64,000 bases of DNA, taken from positions 1 to 64,000 of the forward strand of contig NZ_AKWZ02000004.1 in assembly GCF_000306235.2 (NCBI RefSeq), written 5' to 3'. Source of the stretch: Leptospira fainei serovar Hurstbridge str. BUT 6. GTDB lineage: Bacteria; Spirochaetota; Leptospiria; Leptospirales; Leptospiraceae. The stretch's first letter is position 1, and the number at the start of each line of letters is the position of its first letter. Below are positions 8,952 to 19,000 of this stretch, piece after piece. The notes under the pieces were generated by a model. It was given only the letters and a program-made list of their open reading frames with translations, was not told where the DNA came from and did no database searches. Position numbers and translations under genes: made by a program.

Positions 8952-9707
8952 CTAATCTAATTTTACACGAAAATCCTGCAGAACATGTATCATGAAGGTG
9001 ATTAAGCCTGAGAATATATATAGAAAAATAAGACCGTAAATCAACCAAGGCCAACGGTTGAACCCTACGAAAACGAGCAAAATTACGGCGGCGAGAAGCA
9101 TCAAAGCGGCCTTTCCGGGCGTTAACTTGGATCGGATCGCCACCTGCGGCTTACCATACCGAACGTTGGAAACCATCAATATGGCAATCAGTAGAAATAA
9201 GGGAATCGTAATCCAGTGGGGGATATGATCGCGATTAAGAAAGATAGGGAGGAATCCGATCGTCACCCCGGCGACAGGCGAAGGCAATCCGGTAAAAGAA
9301 CTCGGATCGTGAGCGACATTGAATCTCGCAAGACGATAAGCTGCGCAAATCGGGAACACTGCGGCGAGGAGCATTCCGATGGGAAAGAGATCTTCTTTCC
9401 CGAATACATCGATTTTATATTCGCTTAATACCATATTATAAAAAAGGAATCCGGGTGCGATGCCGAAGGCGGTAAGATCGGCCAAACTATCCAGATCGGC
9501 TCCCAATTCGCTGGTGGCGTCCAGAGCGCGAGCTACCATACCGTCGAGCCCGTCGCATATAGCGGCTAATAATATAAAAAAGCCGCTTAAGATATAAGCC
9601 TGAGGACCGTTTCCGGTCGCTTCTGCCGCGATGAGAATGGACACAAATCCCATGGTTAAATTTCCGAGCGTGATCGTATTCGGGATCCAACTTAGCTTAC
9701 GGTTCAT
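8952..9707 (-). CDS. pssA: CDP-diacylglycerol--serine O-phosphatidyltransferase
   Basis: Makes phosphatidylserine from CDP-diacylglycerol and serine, the route to phosphatidylethanolamine. The 251-residue membrane protein has the full CDP-alcohol phosphotransferase signature: DG, two residues, AR, eight residues, G, then the two spaced Asp (in [11 protein letters not shown] and GADLDSLAD). About seven or eight hydrophobic spans follow, including [19 protein letters not shown]. Its ATG overlaps the stop of tsaD by four bases, so both are read from one minus-strand transcript. Confidence 0.93.
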   Translation of the reverse strand: MNRKLSWIPNTITLGNLTMGFVSILIAAEATGNGPQAYILSGFFILLAAICDGLDGMVARALDATSELGADLDSLADLTAFGIAPGFLFYNMVLSEYKIDVFGKEDLFPIGMLLAAVFPICAAYRLARFNVAHDPSSFTGLPSPVAGVTIGFLPIFLNRDHIPHWITIPLFLLIAILMVSNVRYGKPQVAIRSKLTPGKAALMLLAAVILLVFVGFNRWPWLIYGLIFLYIFSGLITFMIHVLQDFRVKLD

Positions 9708-10720
9708 ACGTACGTCTCCTGTCTCACGGGACTAACCGTGAACTCCAAACTTTTAGAATAGCCTTTTTGAAATAGATAATAACCCAGAGCCGCTACCATC
9801 GCACCATTATCCGTGCAGTAGATCTTTTTCCGGGGAGAAAAAAATTCCAGGGAATTTTTTTCCGCTAGGTTCTCCAATCGAAGCCTCAGCGTAGTATTGG
9901 CCAAGACCCCCCCTGCAGCAAGAATCCTCTTGATTCCCGTAATTTCCACGGCTCGCTTGATATTGCGCTCCACTAATTCAAACGCGGTCTTTTGAAAATA
10001 GTGGCAGACTTTGGAAACGGGCAAGTCAGGTTGTTTAGCGATCAAATGCGCCACTGCCGTTTTCAAACCCGAAAAAGAAAAAGCGACTCGCGAATGTTCT
10101 AAATTCCGTAATAGAGGAGGAAGTAAATCCTTTTCACCTTTTTCAGGCCGATAGGAACAGGCATACTCCTCTATTATCGGTCCTCCAGGATACGGCAACC
10201 CAAGTAGCCCGGCGACCTTATCAAACGCCTCGCCTAACGCATCGTCCATCGTATCACCGATCGTCTCCATCCTACCGAATTCGGGAATACGATAAATTGC
10301 GGAGTTTCCACCGGAAAGAAGTAAGCCGAGACTTGGAAAAATCGGTTCCACGCCTTCCAATTGAAGGACCGCAAAATGAGCTTGTAAATGACAAAGAGGA
10401 ATAATAGGGGTGTTATAAATCGCGTGAATACAACGCGCCAATTGCGCGCCGATCATTAAAGAACCGGTTAATCCCGGTGATCGAGTAACCGCAACATAAT
10501 CCAGATCCTTAAGCTCAAGACCGGATTCTTCCAAGACTTCCGAAAGCAAAACGTTGATTTTTTCCAAATGCGCGCGAGAGGCTATTTCGGGGACAATTCC
10601 ACGAAACGGTCTATGTAGATCGATCTGACTAAAAATTTTTAAGGACAAAAGCTCTTTTCCGTCCTTGACAATTCCTAGACTAGTTTCATCACAACTGCTT
10701 TCTATTCCGAGCCCGATCAT
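9704..10720 (-). CDS. tsaD: tRNA N6-adenosine threonylcarbamoyltransferase
   Basis: Transfers the threonylcarbamoyl group to A37 of ANN-decoding tRNAs together with TsaB and TsaE. The length, 338 residues, is standard. It begins with [10 protein letters not shown], carries the metal-binding pair H111 and H115 (CHLQAHF), the LLLSGGNS glycine loop, the [12 protein letters not shown] segment and the C-terminal [12 protein letters not shown] with its metal Asp. It follows the protease gene by nine bases and overlaps pssA, so ctpA, tsaD and pssA appear to form one operon. Confidence 0.96.
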   Translation of the reverse strand: MIGLGIESSCDETSLGIVKDGKELLSLKIFSQIDLHRPFRGIVPEIASRAHLEKINVLLSEVLEESGLELKDLDYVAVTRSPGLTGSLMIGAQLARCIHAIYNTPIIPLCHLQAHFAVLQLEGVEPIFPSLGLLLSGGNSAIYRIPEFGRMETIGDTMDDALGEAFDKVAGLLGLPYPGGPIIEEYACSYRPEKGEKDLLPPLLRNLEHSRVAFSFSGLKTAVAHLIAKQPDLPVSKVCHYFQKTAFELVERNIKRAVEITGIKRILAAGGVLANTTLRLRLENLAEKNSLEFFSPRKKIYCTDNGAMVAALGYYLFQKGYSKSLEFTVSPVRQETYV

Positions 10721-10729
10721 CTAAGTAGA

Positions 10730-12100
10730 TTAGGATTTTTTTTCCGAAAGTATTTCGATAGCCTTACGAAGTTGAGGATCCAATTCCAAATCCGTAGTAG
10801 TTCGTTCCTTTTCGGATTGAGTGCGATTCTTAAAAAGAATACGAGCCACGTCGGAGGAAAGCTTGATTCCCTGTTCTTTCAAAGCCTTTTCGAACGATTG
10901 GAAGTTTTGTTCGCTATAATCCGGAAATTTTAAGATTAACTGATCGAGGAGTTTTTTTTCTCCCATTTTACGAAGATAGAATCGATCGTCTTCGGTAGGT
11001 TCGATCGCCTTTACGACTATATCAGGTTGGATTCCTTTTCCATGTAAAGAGCGGCCAGACGGTGTGTAGTATTTTTGAACAGTCAGTTTTACCGCATTAC
11101 CGTATGAAAGAGAATACACGAACTGAACCGAGCCCTTCCCGTACGAAGTTGTCCCCAAAATTTTCGCTCTCGCATGGTCCTGCATAGCTCCCGCAAAAAT
11201 TTCGGATGCGGATGCGGAGCCTTCGTTTATCAGAACTACCATGGGAATTTTAGTGAACTTATCGGTGGAATTGGAAGATTTTGCGGTGTCCGCTAACTCT
11301 CCTCCCCTTCCCTTGACTGAAACGATATCCAGACCGGGAGGAAGAAAAAGATCCGAGAGCGCAGACGCGAGAGGCAAAAGACCGCCCGGGTTCATTCGCA
11401 AATCCACAATGAGTCCATCCGCTTTCTTATCCACAAGAGCTCTAAGCTGTTTCTTAAATTCATCCTGCGTGTTCTCGCCCATAAATTGATTTAAGCGAAT
11501 ATAACCCACTTTTTCTTTGTTAAAGAAGTGAGATCGAACGTAACGAATTTGAATATTCTCGCGAACTAACGTAAGTTGAATCGGCTCCTTTTGATTCTTG
11601 CGTTCCAACTTGATCGACACTGAGGAGCCGGGCTTACCTCTCATAAGTTTAATCCCTTCGGAATAACCTAGATTTGCAGTGCTTTTTCCATCGATCTCGA
11701 CGATTCTATCTTGCGGTAATATTCCCGCGCGCATCGCAGGGGTATCTTCAATGGGAGAAACAACGACGATAGCGCCGTCTGCAAATGCGACTTCCATTCC
11801 GAGTCCGCCGAAACTTCCTCGAGTTTCTTCCTTCATTTGTCTATATTCTTCCTCGTCCAGGAAGGTAGAGTGAGGATCACCTAAGGAAGCGATAAGGCCT
11901 TTGATGGCCCCGATAAAAACTTTCTCTTCGTCAACGGGCTCTACGTACCCGTTTTGCACTAGTCCTAAGACTTCGTGAAATAATTGCAGGTATTTCTCGG
12001 AGGTTTCCGAGATCGCCTTAACCGGAGTCGGACGAAATAATAAGGCAAAGAGTAGGACCAGTACGACGCTAGCCCAAGCCAGCCTTTCTTTAATTTTCAT
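10730..12100 (-). CDS. S41-family C-terminal processing peptidase (CtpA/Prc type)
   Basis: Periplasmic serine protease that trims C-termini of exported proteins. The 456 residues show an N-terminal signal anchor (WASVVLVLLFALLF), a PDZ domain at about 95-180 with GLGMEV and the MRGKPGS loop, and the S41 catalytic core. The dyad is Ser297 in NEGSASASE and Lys322 in TTSYGKGSVQ, at the family's 25-residue spacing. The start overlaps the end of the upstream lipoprotein gene by 11 bases, suggesting coupled translation. The general fold is certain, the substrates are not. Confidence 0.93.
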   Translation of the reverse strand: MKIKERLAWASVVLVLLFALLFRPTPVKAISETSEKYLQLFHEVLGLVQNGYVEPVDEEKVFIGAIKGLIASLGDPHSTFLDEEEYRQMKEETRGSFGGLGMEVAFADGAIVVVSPIEDTPAMRAGILPQDRIVEIDGKSTANLGYSEGIKLMRGKPGSSVSIKLERKNQKEPIQLTLVRENIQIRYVRSHFFNKEKVGYIRLNQFMGENTQDEFKKQLRALVDKKADGLIVDLRMNPGGLLPLASALSDLFLPPGLDIVSVKGRGGELADTAKSSNSTDKFTKIPMVVLINEGSASASEIFAGAMQDHARAKILGTTSYGKGSVQFVYSLSYGNAVKLTVQKYYTPSGRSLHGKGIQPDIVVKAIEPTEDDRFYLRKMGEKKLLDQLILKFPDYSEQNFQSFEKALKEQGIKLSSDVARILFKNRTQSEKERTTTDLELDPQLRKAIEILSEKKS

Positions 12101-12392
12101 AAGACTTGACCAGACTAGAATAAATCTGCGGTTTTTTGACTTTTAAAATCTCTAAAACAGCATCCGAATTAAGCATATAGCGTTCGCATGCGGTTAAGAA
12201 AATTTGTTTATCGTTCGGTATAGGTTTTTCGGATATGGACGATAACCTTTCGCCGAATCTTGCCTCGGCAAGATAATCCAGAACCAATTTTAATTCTGCA
12301 TCTCCGATTTCTTTCTTAGGAGAAGCGCAAAATGCAAGTAGGAGAAAGAGGAGGGAAACCGCGAATTTGCGGTACGCTGACGGGGAATTCAC
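12090..12392 (-). CDS. Small lipoprotein of unknown function
   Basis: A 100-residue protein with a signal peptide ending in the lipobox-like LAFC (Cys near residue 22), so it is probably lipidated. The mature part is short, charged and helical, with one further Cys in LTACERY. No family is recognised. It overlaps the start of the S41 protease gene by 11 bases, and could be a partner or adaptor of that protease in the way small lipoproteins assist Prc in other bacteria; that is inference from position only. Confidence 0.7.
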   Translation of the reverse strand: MNSPSAYRKFAVSLLFLLLAFCASPKKEIGDAELKLVLDYLAEARFGERLSSISEKPIPNDKQIFLTACERYMLNSDAVLEILKVKKPQIYSSLVKSYEN

Positions 12393-12449
12393 TCTTTCAG
12401 AATTTTTTTCCCGTCAGAAGAAAGTGTCAACCAGGAATTCTTTCTTAAA

Positions 12450-13058
12450 TCAATAGACCCGATAAAGTCCGATGAGTTTACCGATAATCACGGCCTTCTT
12501 AGTTTTAATGGGTTTGTATTTTGCATTTCTGGCTTCGAGGCGAACGTGATCCGCTTCCTTGTAATAAACTTTAAGCGTCGCCTCATCGTCAATTAGGGCC
12601 ACTACGATCTCTCCATTACGAGCAATATCTCGCTTCTGGATAATCGCGATGTCTCCGTCGCTAATTCCTGCTTCAACCATGGAATCCCCTTGCACCTTTA
12701 GGGCGAAAGTCATTCCTTTGGAGGCGAGTTCTTCAGGAACCGGAATATAGGATTCGATATTTTCTTCGGCTAGAATCGGAAGCCCGGCCGCCACTCTCCC
12801 TATCAATGGAATACTAGGAGTCGGAACGTTAAGAGTCTCGAACGGACTCTGCCTCATCAATTCAATCGCTCTAGATTGATTTTTCGAAGTTTTTAAATAT
12901 CCCTTCTTTTCAATCGCTTTAAGATGATCGTAAGCGCCTTTGGCGGTAATACCGAATTCGTCTCCAATTTCCCGGATTGTAGGAGGAAACCCACGTTCTT
13001 TGATTACGTTTGTGATAAAATGGAGTACTGCGAGTTGCTTTTCCGTCAAATCCTTCAT
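12450..13058 (-). CDS. lexA: LexA SOS repressor
   Basis: Represses DNA-damage genes and cleaves itself when activated by RecA. From ATG 13058 the protein is 202 residues: a winged-helix DNA-binding domain (1-70, with FPPTIREIG and KGAYDHLKAIEKKG), the cleavage site Ala91-Gly92, and the peptidase dyad Ser126 (GDSM) and Lys163 (TLKV). An upstream in-frame TTG at 13067 would add MLS; the ATG start gives the standard MKDLTEKQ beginning and is preferred. It stands alone on the minus strand, 57 bases before the lipoprotein gene. Confidence 0.97.
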   Translation of the reverse strand: MKDLTEKQLAVLHFITNVIKERGFPPTIREIGDEFGITAKGAYDHLKAIEKKGYLKTSKNQSRAIELMRQSPFETLNVPTPSIPLIGRVAAGLPILAEENIESYIPVPEELASKGMTFALKVQGDSMVEAGISDGDIAIIQKRDIARNGEIVVALIDDEATLKVYYKEADHVRLEARNAKYKPIKTKKAVIIGKLIGLYRVY

Positions 13059-13363
13059 GCTTAACAAGTTATTAGTGAATGGATGTTGTGCAAGTACTTT
13101 TTTGGGTTACGGTCGATTCAATCTATACGGGACAATTTTCGCGTCCCCCTTGGATGAAATCAGACTATCGATCGACTCGCCGGGGACTTCGAAAAAAAGG
13201 CCGCCGCCGCTTCCGAGTTAGGAAGGAAATAGCCAAGAATCACAAAAATGTTGCTTTGACCAACAAGATTCAAAAGAAAAAACCGCGGGAATTCCTACAT
13301 AAATGAAAGAAAAACGATAACCGATTCGCCGAAAAAGGTAATTTAGGCAGCGATAGTCGGAAG
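13059..13363. other. Gene-free interval upstream of lexA
   Basis: About 300 bases without a supportable gene. On the minus strand TTGCAC near 13097-13102 could be a -35 for lexA, with a weak TAACTT 16 bases on. A TTTG-N5-CAAG sequence at 13255-13267 is one base from the TTTGN5CAAA LexA site that I recall for Leptospira, but it is about 200 bases from the lexA start, so I give it little weight. The GC-rich run near 13200 holds no convincing structure. Confidence 0.4.
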
Positions 13364-13385
13364 AAAAACCTTCCTGATGGTTTTT
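13364..13385 (-). terminator. Probable terminator of the efflux genes
   Basis: AAAAACC and GGTTTTT arms (7 bp) around an 8-base loop, just two bases past the adaptor stop codon. On the minus strand the hairpin ends in a run of T. The structure is symmetrical and could act in both directions. Confidence 0.5.
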
Positions 13386-13387
13386 AA

Positions 13388-14566
13388 CTAATATTTGAGA
13401 TACTCGCTTTTTAATACGAAAGAACCTTTTGAAACGACTTGTATTCCATCCTGTAATCCGCTTAAGATAATCACATCCTCGCCGATCGTATCTCCAGTAA
13501 CGACGTCCAATGCCTCGAAAGTGCCGTCGTCATGATGAACGAATACTACCGACCTGCCTTCGATTTCATGAACCGCCTCCAATGGCAACATTTTTCGTTT
13601 ACCTTCGCCCTTACTGACCACCAATCCGGCTACTTTGGCGGTAACCGTTTGTCCCGGTTTCAACTTACCTCCGCGATTCGATACCATGATTCTAATTTTG
13701 GCGGTTCGCTTAACACTGTCCAAAATCGCTCCGACGTAGGCGACTCTGCCTTGTATTTTGGTACTTTCTTCGTTTCCGAAGGGATAAATTGTGGCCTGTG
13801 CGCCCTCTCTCACACCTTCAAGATCTTTTTCATAAACATCTAAGAGGACCCAGAGATTATTTAAATTTGCCACCGTAAACAATTCCTCGTTCCTCGAAGT
13901 TTGTTGCCCGATAATCGCTTTTCTTTCGGTAACTTCTCCGTTGATCGGACTTCTTAAAACCAGATTGGAAGAGACGTAGACTCCTCGTTCGATTCCTTCT
14001 ATTTCCGAAGGAGTCAATCCATAGTTCTCCAATTTAATACGAGTCGTTTCCACCTCTGTCTTTGCGGTCTTATACTGCATAGTGGCGAGTTCATATTCCT
14101 TAGCGGATGTGACTTTCATTTCAAAGAGCTCTTTAGCCCTATCGGCCTGGAGTTTTAAGGCTTCGAGAGAAGCTCTCGCTTTCACATAAGCGGCTTCCAC
14201 CTCTCCTAACTGCACTGAGGAAAGAATCGCAAGAGGAGAACCTTGATTCACTCGATCTCCTTCTCGGACTAGAACTTTCTTAATCTTAGCCTCGACAGTG
14301 GAACCGACCCTTGCCATACTCTCAGGATCATACGTGATCCGACCCGGTAGGGCAAGTTCTTCGAATTGAGAAACTTCTTTTAGGCTGACAAACGTTAACG
14401 GATGTCGCTTTAAGATCTCTTCCGGCACGGAAAAAAAATTCCGCGACTCCGCCGTTATTTTTTTATCCGGCTTCTTTTTATAATATTGTTTGTAACCGTA
14501 AGCCGCTCCCGAGACGAGAACGATCATAAAAACCAGAAGTTTGTATCTTTGCAAAATAGCTTTCAT
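13388..14566 (-). CDS. RND efflux periplasmic adaptor (CusB/CzcB type)
   Basis: Membrane-fusion protein that would link an inner-membrane RND pump to an outer-membrane channel. The 392 residues have an N-terminal anchor (LLVFMIVLVSGAAYGY), a split biotinyl-lipoyl domain (RVGSTVEAKIKKVLVREGD and LVLRSPINGEVTERKAI), an alpha-helical hairpin between them (about 115-185) and beta-barrel and membrane-proximal domains. Sequence style is closest to the heavy-metal CzcB/CusB branch. The ATG overlaps the TolC gene stop by four bases. No RND pump gene lies next to it, which is unusual. Confidence 0.88.
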   Translation of the reverse strand: MKAILQRYKLLVFMIVLVSGAAYGYKQYYKKKPDKKITAESRNFFSVPEEILKRHPLTFVSLKEVSQFEELALPGRITYDPESMARVGSTVEAKIKKVLVREGDRVNQGSPLAILSSVQLGEVEAAYVKARASLEALKLQADRAKELFEMKVTSAKEYELATMQYKTAKTEVETTRIKLENYGLTPSEIEGIERGVYVSSNLVLRSPINGEVTERKAIIGQQTSRNEELFTVANLNNLWVLLDVYEKDLEGVREGAQATIYPFGNEESTKIQGRVAYVGAILDSVKRTAKIRIMVSNRGGKLKPGQTVTAKVAGLVVSKGEGKRKMLPLEAVHEIEGRSVVFVHHDDGTFEALDVVTGDTIGEDVIILSGLQDGIQVVSKGSFVLKSEYLKY

Positions 14567-16014
14567 CGCTCGTCTCCTTTGCTTTGAACGCTGGATTGAA
14601 TATCGGAATTTTTTCCGGTCGCGGCCTTAAAAGCTTCTACGGCATTGAAATAGAGATAAAGAAGATCGTAATATTCCCGAAGGATAGTGAGATAATTTTT
14701 TTCGGCCTGAAGGAACGTCACTTGATCGGATGCGCCTCGCACGTACGCGATTCTCGATTTCTCTTCCAATTGTTTATTTTTTTGTAATAAATTAATCCGT
14801 TCGTATTTAGTAAGCAATTCTTCCCGAGCGAGTAATTCCTTTTTAGCCGCTTCTATTTCCGCGTCGACTTCCCTTTTTTTAGCGTCGAGTGCGAGTTCGA
14901 ATTTGCGATATTCTTCCTTGGCCGCGAACACTTTTCCCTGCCCTCGGTCGTTGATAGGAATCGGAATAGTTGCGAACACGCCTCCGTAATTCTCGCCTCC
15001 TTTAATCCGCCATTCCCCACCCACCTGAAGCCAGCCTAAAGCCTCCTTTCTCTGGAGTTCGATATTCATCTTTTTTTCTTGAAGCCTTTGCTCCAAAGCG
15101 ACGATATCCGGACGATCGCTCACTATGTATTCGTCCCGCAAACGGAGTCCTAATTCTTCCAGCGATCGAAATCGCATGGAATCCACTTTAAATGCGAAGA
15201 CGCCTTCTTTCTCGGAAAGCCCGCTTAGAATCCGTAGATCTTTTTCGATCGATTGCCTACGCACGATCGCGTCCCTATAGTATTTCTCGACCTGGATTCT
15301 TTCCAGCTCCAACCTTTCGAATTCAAGCGGGGAAATATCGCCTTTCTGAACTCGAAATTTCGTAAGTTCCAATAAGTCGCTGTAATTCTCATAAAATTCC
15401 TTATTCGTATCTACGAGCAGTGTAAGGAAAACGAAGGCCCAATAATTTTGTCGAAGGCGCATCCGGAAGGCACGATCGAAGTTCTTAAAATCGGCGATAG
15501 AAGCTTCGAAAGATTTCTTTGCTACTCTAGTTCGAAGCGGAACCACACCATAAACGTCTAAATCCTGGTAAACGGCAGGAGCCGTCTCAGGACTGCCGCC
15601 CTGAGTATTCGGATTTCCCCCGATGAATTGTTGCTGGAATTGTAATATCGGATTTCGATACAGGGAAGCCGTGATCACGGCGCCTCTAGATATGCCCATA
15701 TTTTGCCGTTCGGCAAGATACAGAGGATTATTGGAAACGGCGTATTCCGTTAAACGATCGATGTCCCAATCGATTAATCGAATCGAATTTCCTGCGGATA
15801 TTGCGGGGTTCTCGGAAACGGAAACCGGATTAAACTTTGGAATCAAGATTCCTTTTTTTTCTTCGGAAGAAGTTTCGAACGGAATCGTTTCCGAGAAAAG
15901 GAGACTCGTCGAAATCGGCAAAAGAGAAAGAGTCGAAACCAGTGGAATACCGGCTCGATGTATAGCATTCAAGATGCGATTCTTATGTTGTATTAACAAT
16001 GATTTGGATCGCAT
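14563..16014 (-). CDS. TolC-family outer-membrane efflux protein (CzcC/CusC type)
   Basis: A 483-residue protein with an N-terminal signal segment (GIPLVSTLSLLPISTSLLFS), then two repeated outer-membrane-factor halves rich in long helices (for example AFRMRLRQNYWAFVF and the coiled KKREVDAEIEAAKKEL). It would form the trimeric exit duct for the adaptor encoded immediately downstream, whose start it overlaps. Metal efflux is the likeliest role by similarity to CzcC; the missing pump leaves substrate open. Confidence 0.85.
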   Translation of the reverse strand: MRSKSLLIQHKNRILNAIHRAGIPLVSTLSLLPISTSLLFSETIPFETSSEEKKGILIPKFNPVSVSENPAISAGNSIRLIDWDIDRLTEYAVSNNPLYLAERQNMGISRGAVITASLYRNPILQFQQQFIGGNPNTQGGSPETAPAVYQDLDVYGVVPLRTRVAKKSFEASIADFKNFDRAFRMRLRQNYWAFVFLTLLVDTNKEFYENYSDLLELTKFRVQKGDISPLEFERLELERIQVEKYYRDAIVRRQSIEKDLRILSGLSEKEGVFAFKVDSMRFRSLEELGLRLRDEYIVSDRPDIVALEQRLQEKKMNIELQRKEALGWLQVGGEWRIKGGENYGGVFATIPIPINDRGQGKVFAAKEEYRKFELALDAKKREVDAEIEAAKKELLAREELLTKYERINLLQKNKQLEEKSRIAYVRGASDQVTFLQAEKNYLTILREYYDLLYLYFNAVEAFKAATGKNSDIQSSVQSKGDER

Positions 16015-16091
16015 TCTCCGGCCTTATTTACTATTTCCGCATTTCCTATCGTTGCCCGCAAGTAGGTTTGTCTATGTCGTTCGCTAGATTT

Positions 16092-16721
16092 TTAGAATAG
16101 CCGATGAACGTACCATTTTCCCCGTAGCTTGCTAAAGTAAGGATTTATAAGTTCCGATTCCAACTTTCGATTTTCCTTAAATCGAAGTTTCACTTCGCAA
16201 GCGGAAGGAGTCTCGAAGTAAAAATCGACTTCGATTCCTTCCGAAGAAAGCAAGAGATCTCGGACCGTTCTGACGTTCGAATTTTTCTTCTCCCGCTCCA
16301 GCGCATCTCGATCGAAAAAATAGGTTCGGAAATAATTGTCCTCCGCGAAAAGTTCCTCGACCAGCCTCTTTCGACTCCAATGGCCTTTTATGTCCAGATA
16401 GATCCCTTCTTCCTCCGACACGAATTCCGGTAGAATGCTCAGATTCTTTTGAACGGTTCCTGCTATAAGTTTTCGCAAAATAGATAGAATTTCATCGCTA
16501 TCTTTCGAGTATTCACCGGTATGACCTGCTACGAAAATTTTGGATTTTTCGACGGACGGAGAATGTTCAACGGAAGAGTTACGTAAAAGCGACTCCCTTG
16601 AGCAATTCAAGATTGCAATAATACCGATTAGCAACGCCGCAAAAAAAATGGAGCTCCGTTTGTAAGGCCCTCTGCGGTTTTGGATAAATCTGCCGATTTT
16701 CAAAGTACCGTTCTCCTTCAT
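16092..16721 (-). CDS. Lipoprotein of unknown function, 209 residues
   Basis: A long basic N-terminus leads to a hydrophobic stretch (FFAALLIGIIAILNC) ending at a lipobox-like Cys near residue 40. The mature part has mixed charge and ends in a small beta-rich domain (VDFYFETPSACEVKLRF, then GKWYVHRLF) that resembles the SnoaL/NTF2-like end of several lipoproteins, without a firm match. It lies 77 bases upstream of the TolC gene on the same strand, so it may be transcribed with the efflux genes. The true start may be one of the internal residues. Confidence 0.65.
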   Translation of the reverse strand: MKENGTLKIGRFIQNRRGPYKRSSIFFAALLIGIIAILNCSRESLLRNSSVEHSPSVEKSKIFVAGHTGEYSKDSDEILSILRKLIAGTVQKNLSILPEFVSEEEGIYLDIKGHWSRKRLVEELFAEDNYFRTYFFDRDALEREKKNSNVRTVRDLLLSSEGIEVDFYFETPSACEVKLRFKENRKLESELINPYFSKLRGKWYVHRLF

Positions 16722-16842
16722 CCGATTTTAGAAACCTTCTTTGAAACCGAGAATAGTTATGTAAAAAATGAAATGCAACGATGGGACCGAATAAAGGAAT
16801 GCTAAAAAATTAGAACCGATCCGCACTGCTGTAGTTCCCGGT

Positions 16843-18405
16843 TTAGACGGGGGTTTTCAAGGCTTTTTTCAGAAGTTCTTCCAGATCTTTCCCGTAGAGA
16901 ACCGAGAGTCGTGAGGAATTATCCGCCAAGAAACGTCTCGCGCCGTCGGTAAATTCTGCGTCTCCGACGATGAAGGCCTTGTCCAAACTTAAATCCTTCA
17001 CTTGACTCAGCGTATCTCTTAGAAAAATATCCGAGACTTTTGCGTCTTTCCATCTTCGGAATTTAAACAAGGCGCGGGTTTCCTTATCCGACTTGCTTAA
17101 GCCCATAAAGTTCAAGCCGTCTCCTTCCTTATTCGGGATCTCTCGACTAATCGTATAATTTAAGGCGAGTACTACTTTAACGCAGAGATTCTTGAATTCC
17201 ACTCCCTTTAAGGCGCGGAAATGATCCAACGCACTGATACCGATCTTATTAATATCGGCGATGATTTTTCCGCCCTCTTCGTCAATGATCCCTTTGATAT
17301 GAAACGACTTGGAGGATTTTAATCCCGAGATTTCATAATATCTTTCCACCGGAAAAAGTTCGGGGAAGAGTCGGCCTATCTCTTCGTCGGGTGTGTATCC
17401 GCTCTTCGCAGGTTTGCCCGCTTCAAGACGTTTTGTTTCCAATTGATACTTATAATTTGCCAACTCGATGATTCTATCGTCGTCGACCCTTTCCGACTCG
17501 GCCTCGATGAGATACTCGCTGGCTTCTTCCAAACGACCCATTTTGACGGCGATTAAGGCGAAATGAAAATCGGAATCTATTAGTTCCTGTTTCCAGCCGT
17601 TATTTCTGGCGATCTCCATGCAAAGTCTAGAATGCTTAAGAGCCTCGTTCAAGTCTCCTTTCTGCAAAAACTCCAGCATAATGAATTGGAATAATGTGAA
17701 TCTAACGTATTCGTCCGTAACTACATCGACTACCGAATTAGCGATCCTGATCGCTTCGTCGTGCTCGCCGGAACGGGCAAGAGTTAAGGAATACAAGAAT
17801 CCCGCAACCGCCGAACTCGGTTCTTCGTCAAAGGCTTGCTTGAAGAAATGCTTCGCGTCCCCTTTTCTTAAGGTAGCGGCCACGACTCCCTTCGCGATAA
17901 AAAGGGCTGTCATTTTCACCTTATCGTCCGGAACACGTGAAAGAAATTTATCGGCAATCCCGAACTCTTTTTGACCCAGAGCCATAAAAGCTATCCGTAT
18001 ATTCGCCTCGAGATTTTCCGGATCCACCGAAAGGGTATCCACGTAATGAAAGACCGCTTCTTCGAATAAATCTTGTTGATAGTAAATATCCGCAATCCGG
18101 TTCGAAACCGCAACTTCCGAAATATCCTTATCATACGTCCCGATTTTCTTAATTTTCTCTAAATGCCTAGCCTCGTTGACGTGATCCCCTTCCATCGCGT
18201 AAATCTTAGCCATGATATAATGGGCTCTCACGTTCGAGGGATTCGCATCCAAAATATCTCGGATTAAAATTCGGGAATCCACATAATTTCCCATAGCAGC
18301 AAGGGCAAGAGCCTTTTCAAACGAGTCCTTCTTGGACTGGATCAAAAAGGACCCTGCTGCTACGATCAGGATGATTCCTGCTGCGATAAGAATTACAAAG
18401 ATCAT
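16843..18405 (-). CDS. Membrane-anchored TPR protein with degenerate Mrr-like nuclease domain
   Basis: 520 residues. One N-terminal membrane span (2-22) is followed by a TPR array (about 25-310; for example [21 protein letters not shown] and [17 protein letters not shown]). After a linker, residues 400-515 follow the order of the Mrr restriction-endonuclease fold: an opening helix ([17 protein letters not shown]), GDG at 428-430, a strand with KFRRWK, a long helix, [14 protein letters not shown] and a final YGKDLEELL. The catalytic Q-x-K of active Mrr enzymes appears as K448-F-R450, so nuclease activity is doubtful. It probably serves as a protein or nucleic-acid binding scaffold. Divergent from the gene at 18476. 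Confidence 0.8.
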   Translation of the reverse strand: MIFVILIAAGIILIVAAGSFLIQSKKDSFEKALALAAMGNYVDSRILIRDILDANPSNVRAHYIMAKIYAMEGDHVNEARHLEKIKKIGTYDKDISEVAVSNRIADIYYQQDLFEEAVFHYVDTLSVDPENLEANIRIAFMALGQKEFGIADKFLSRVPDDKVKMTALFIAKGVVAATLRKGDAKHFFKQAFDEEPSSAVAGFLYSLTLARSGEHDEAIRIANSVVDVVTDEYVRFTLFQFIMLEFLQKGDLNEALKHSRLCMEIARNNGWKQELIDSDFHFALIAVKMGRLEEASEYLIEAESERVDDDRIIELANYKYQLETKRLEAGKPAKSGYTPDEEIGRLFPELFPVERYYEISGLKSSKSFHIKGIIDEEGGKIIADINKIGISALDHFRALKGVEFKNLCVKVVLALNYTISREIPNKEGDGLNFMGLSKSDKETRALFKFRRWKDAKVSDIFLRDTLSQVKDLSLDKAFIVGDAEFTDGARRFLADNSSRLSVLYGKDLEELLKKALKTPV

Positions 18406-18475
18406 GTTTCGGAATTTCTATTATTTACCAAATAAATGTTGGATAAAATCAAACCTTTTCAGTATCGTGCTTTCG

Positions 18476-19000
18476 ATGGGAAGAATCACCTACCTGCGGT
18501 TCGCTTTCTCCCTTTTCTTTCGGGACACAACGACAAGTCTGCTCCATATCTTCTTTTCCCTATTTTTTGCTTACAGTCTAGTTCTGAGTTTTTTTTCCAT
18601 TCGGACCGACAAACTCTTATCCGATGTTTCTAGTATCGATCTCTTCCGGAATTCTCCCTACTTGGTTTTAACGCTTTCGAGCGTCGCTTTGATTTTTATG
18701 GCGATTGTTCGGACTTCCAGTCGATCGGGAGATACCGGCATTATGATGGCAGTAGGCGGAAATCGCTTCGGTTGCGTCCTATTGGAAACGATGGAACTCT
18801 GGATCATTCATTCTTTCGGCTTTCTATTCGCAAGCGTAGCCAGTATTTTTCAACCGCCGGGAAATCCAGCGTTAGTATCTCTCCTTGATTATGCCGGAGC
18901 CTACATTTATGAACTCGCCGTTCTAGGATTAGCCGGGGGTACAACCGCATTCATTCACACTCTCGTCGATCCGTACAAATCCATTCGGAGGGGCAAATGA
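18476..19000 (+). CDS. Small FtsX-like ABC permease
   Basis: From ATG 18476 the protein has 174 residues with four hydrophobic spans. The segment [16 protein letters not shown] followed by a membrane span matches the conserved cytoplasmic coupling region before the second FtsX helix. Ordinary MacB/LolCE permeases are about 400 residues with a large periplasmic domain; here that domain is missing. A GTG at 18467 is an alternative start. The last bases overlap the ATP-binding gene, so the two likely form one transporter, perhaps as a homodimer. Confidence 0.75.
   Translation: MGRITYLRFAFSLFFRDTTTSLLHIFFSLFFAYSLVLSFFSIRTDKLLSDVSSIDLFRNSPYLVLTLSSVALIFMAIVRTSSRSGDTGIMMAVGGNRFGCVLLETMELWIIHSFGFLFASVASIFQPPGNPALVSLLDYAGAYIYELAVLGLAGGTTAFIHTLVDPYKSIRRGK

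Noticed and set aside
13255..13267. TTTG-N5-CAAG as a LexA box for lexA autoregulation
   Set aside because: One base off the remembered consensus and about 200 bases from the lexA start, with no promoter beside it.
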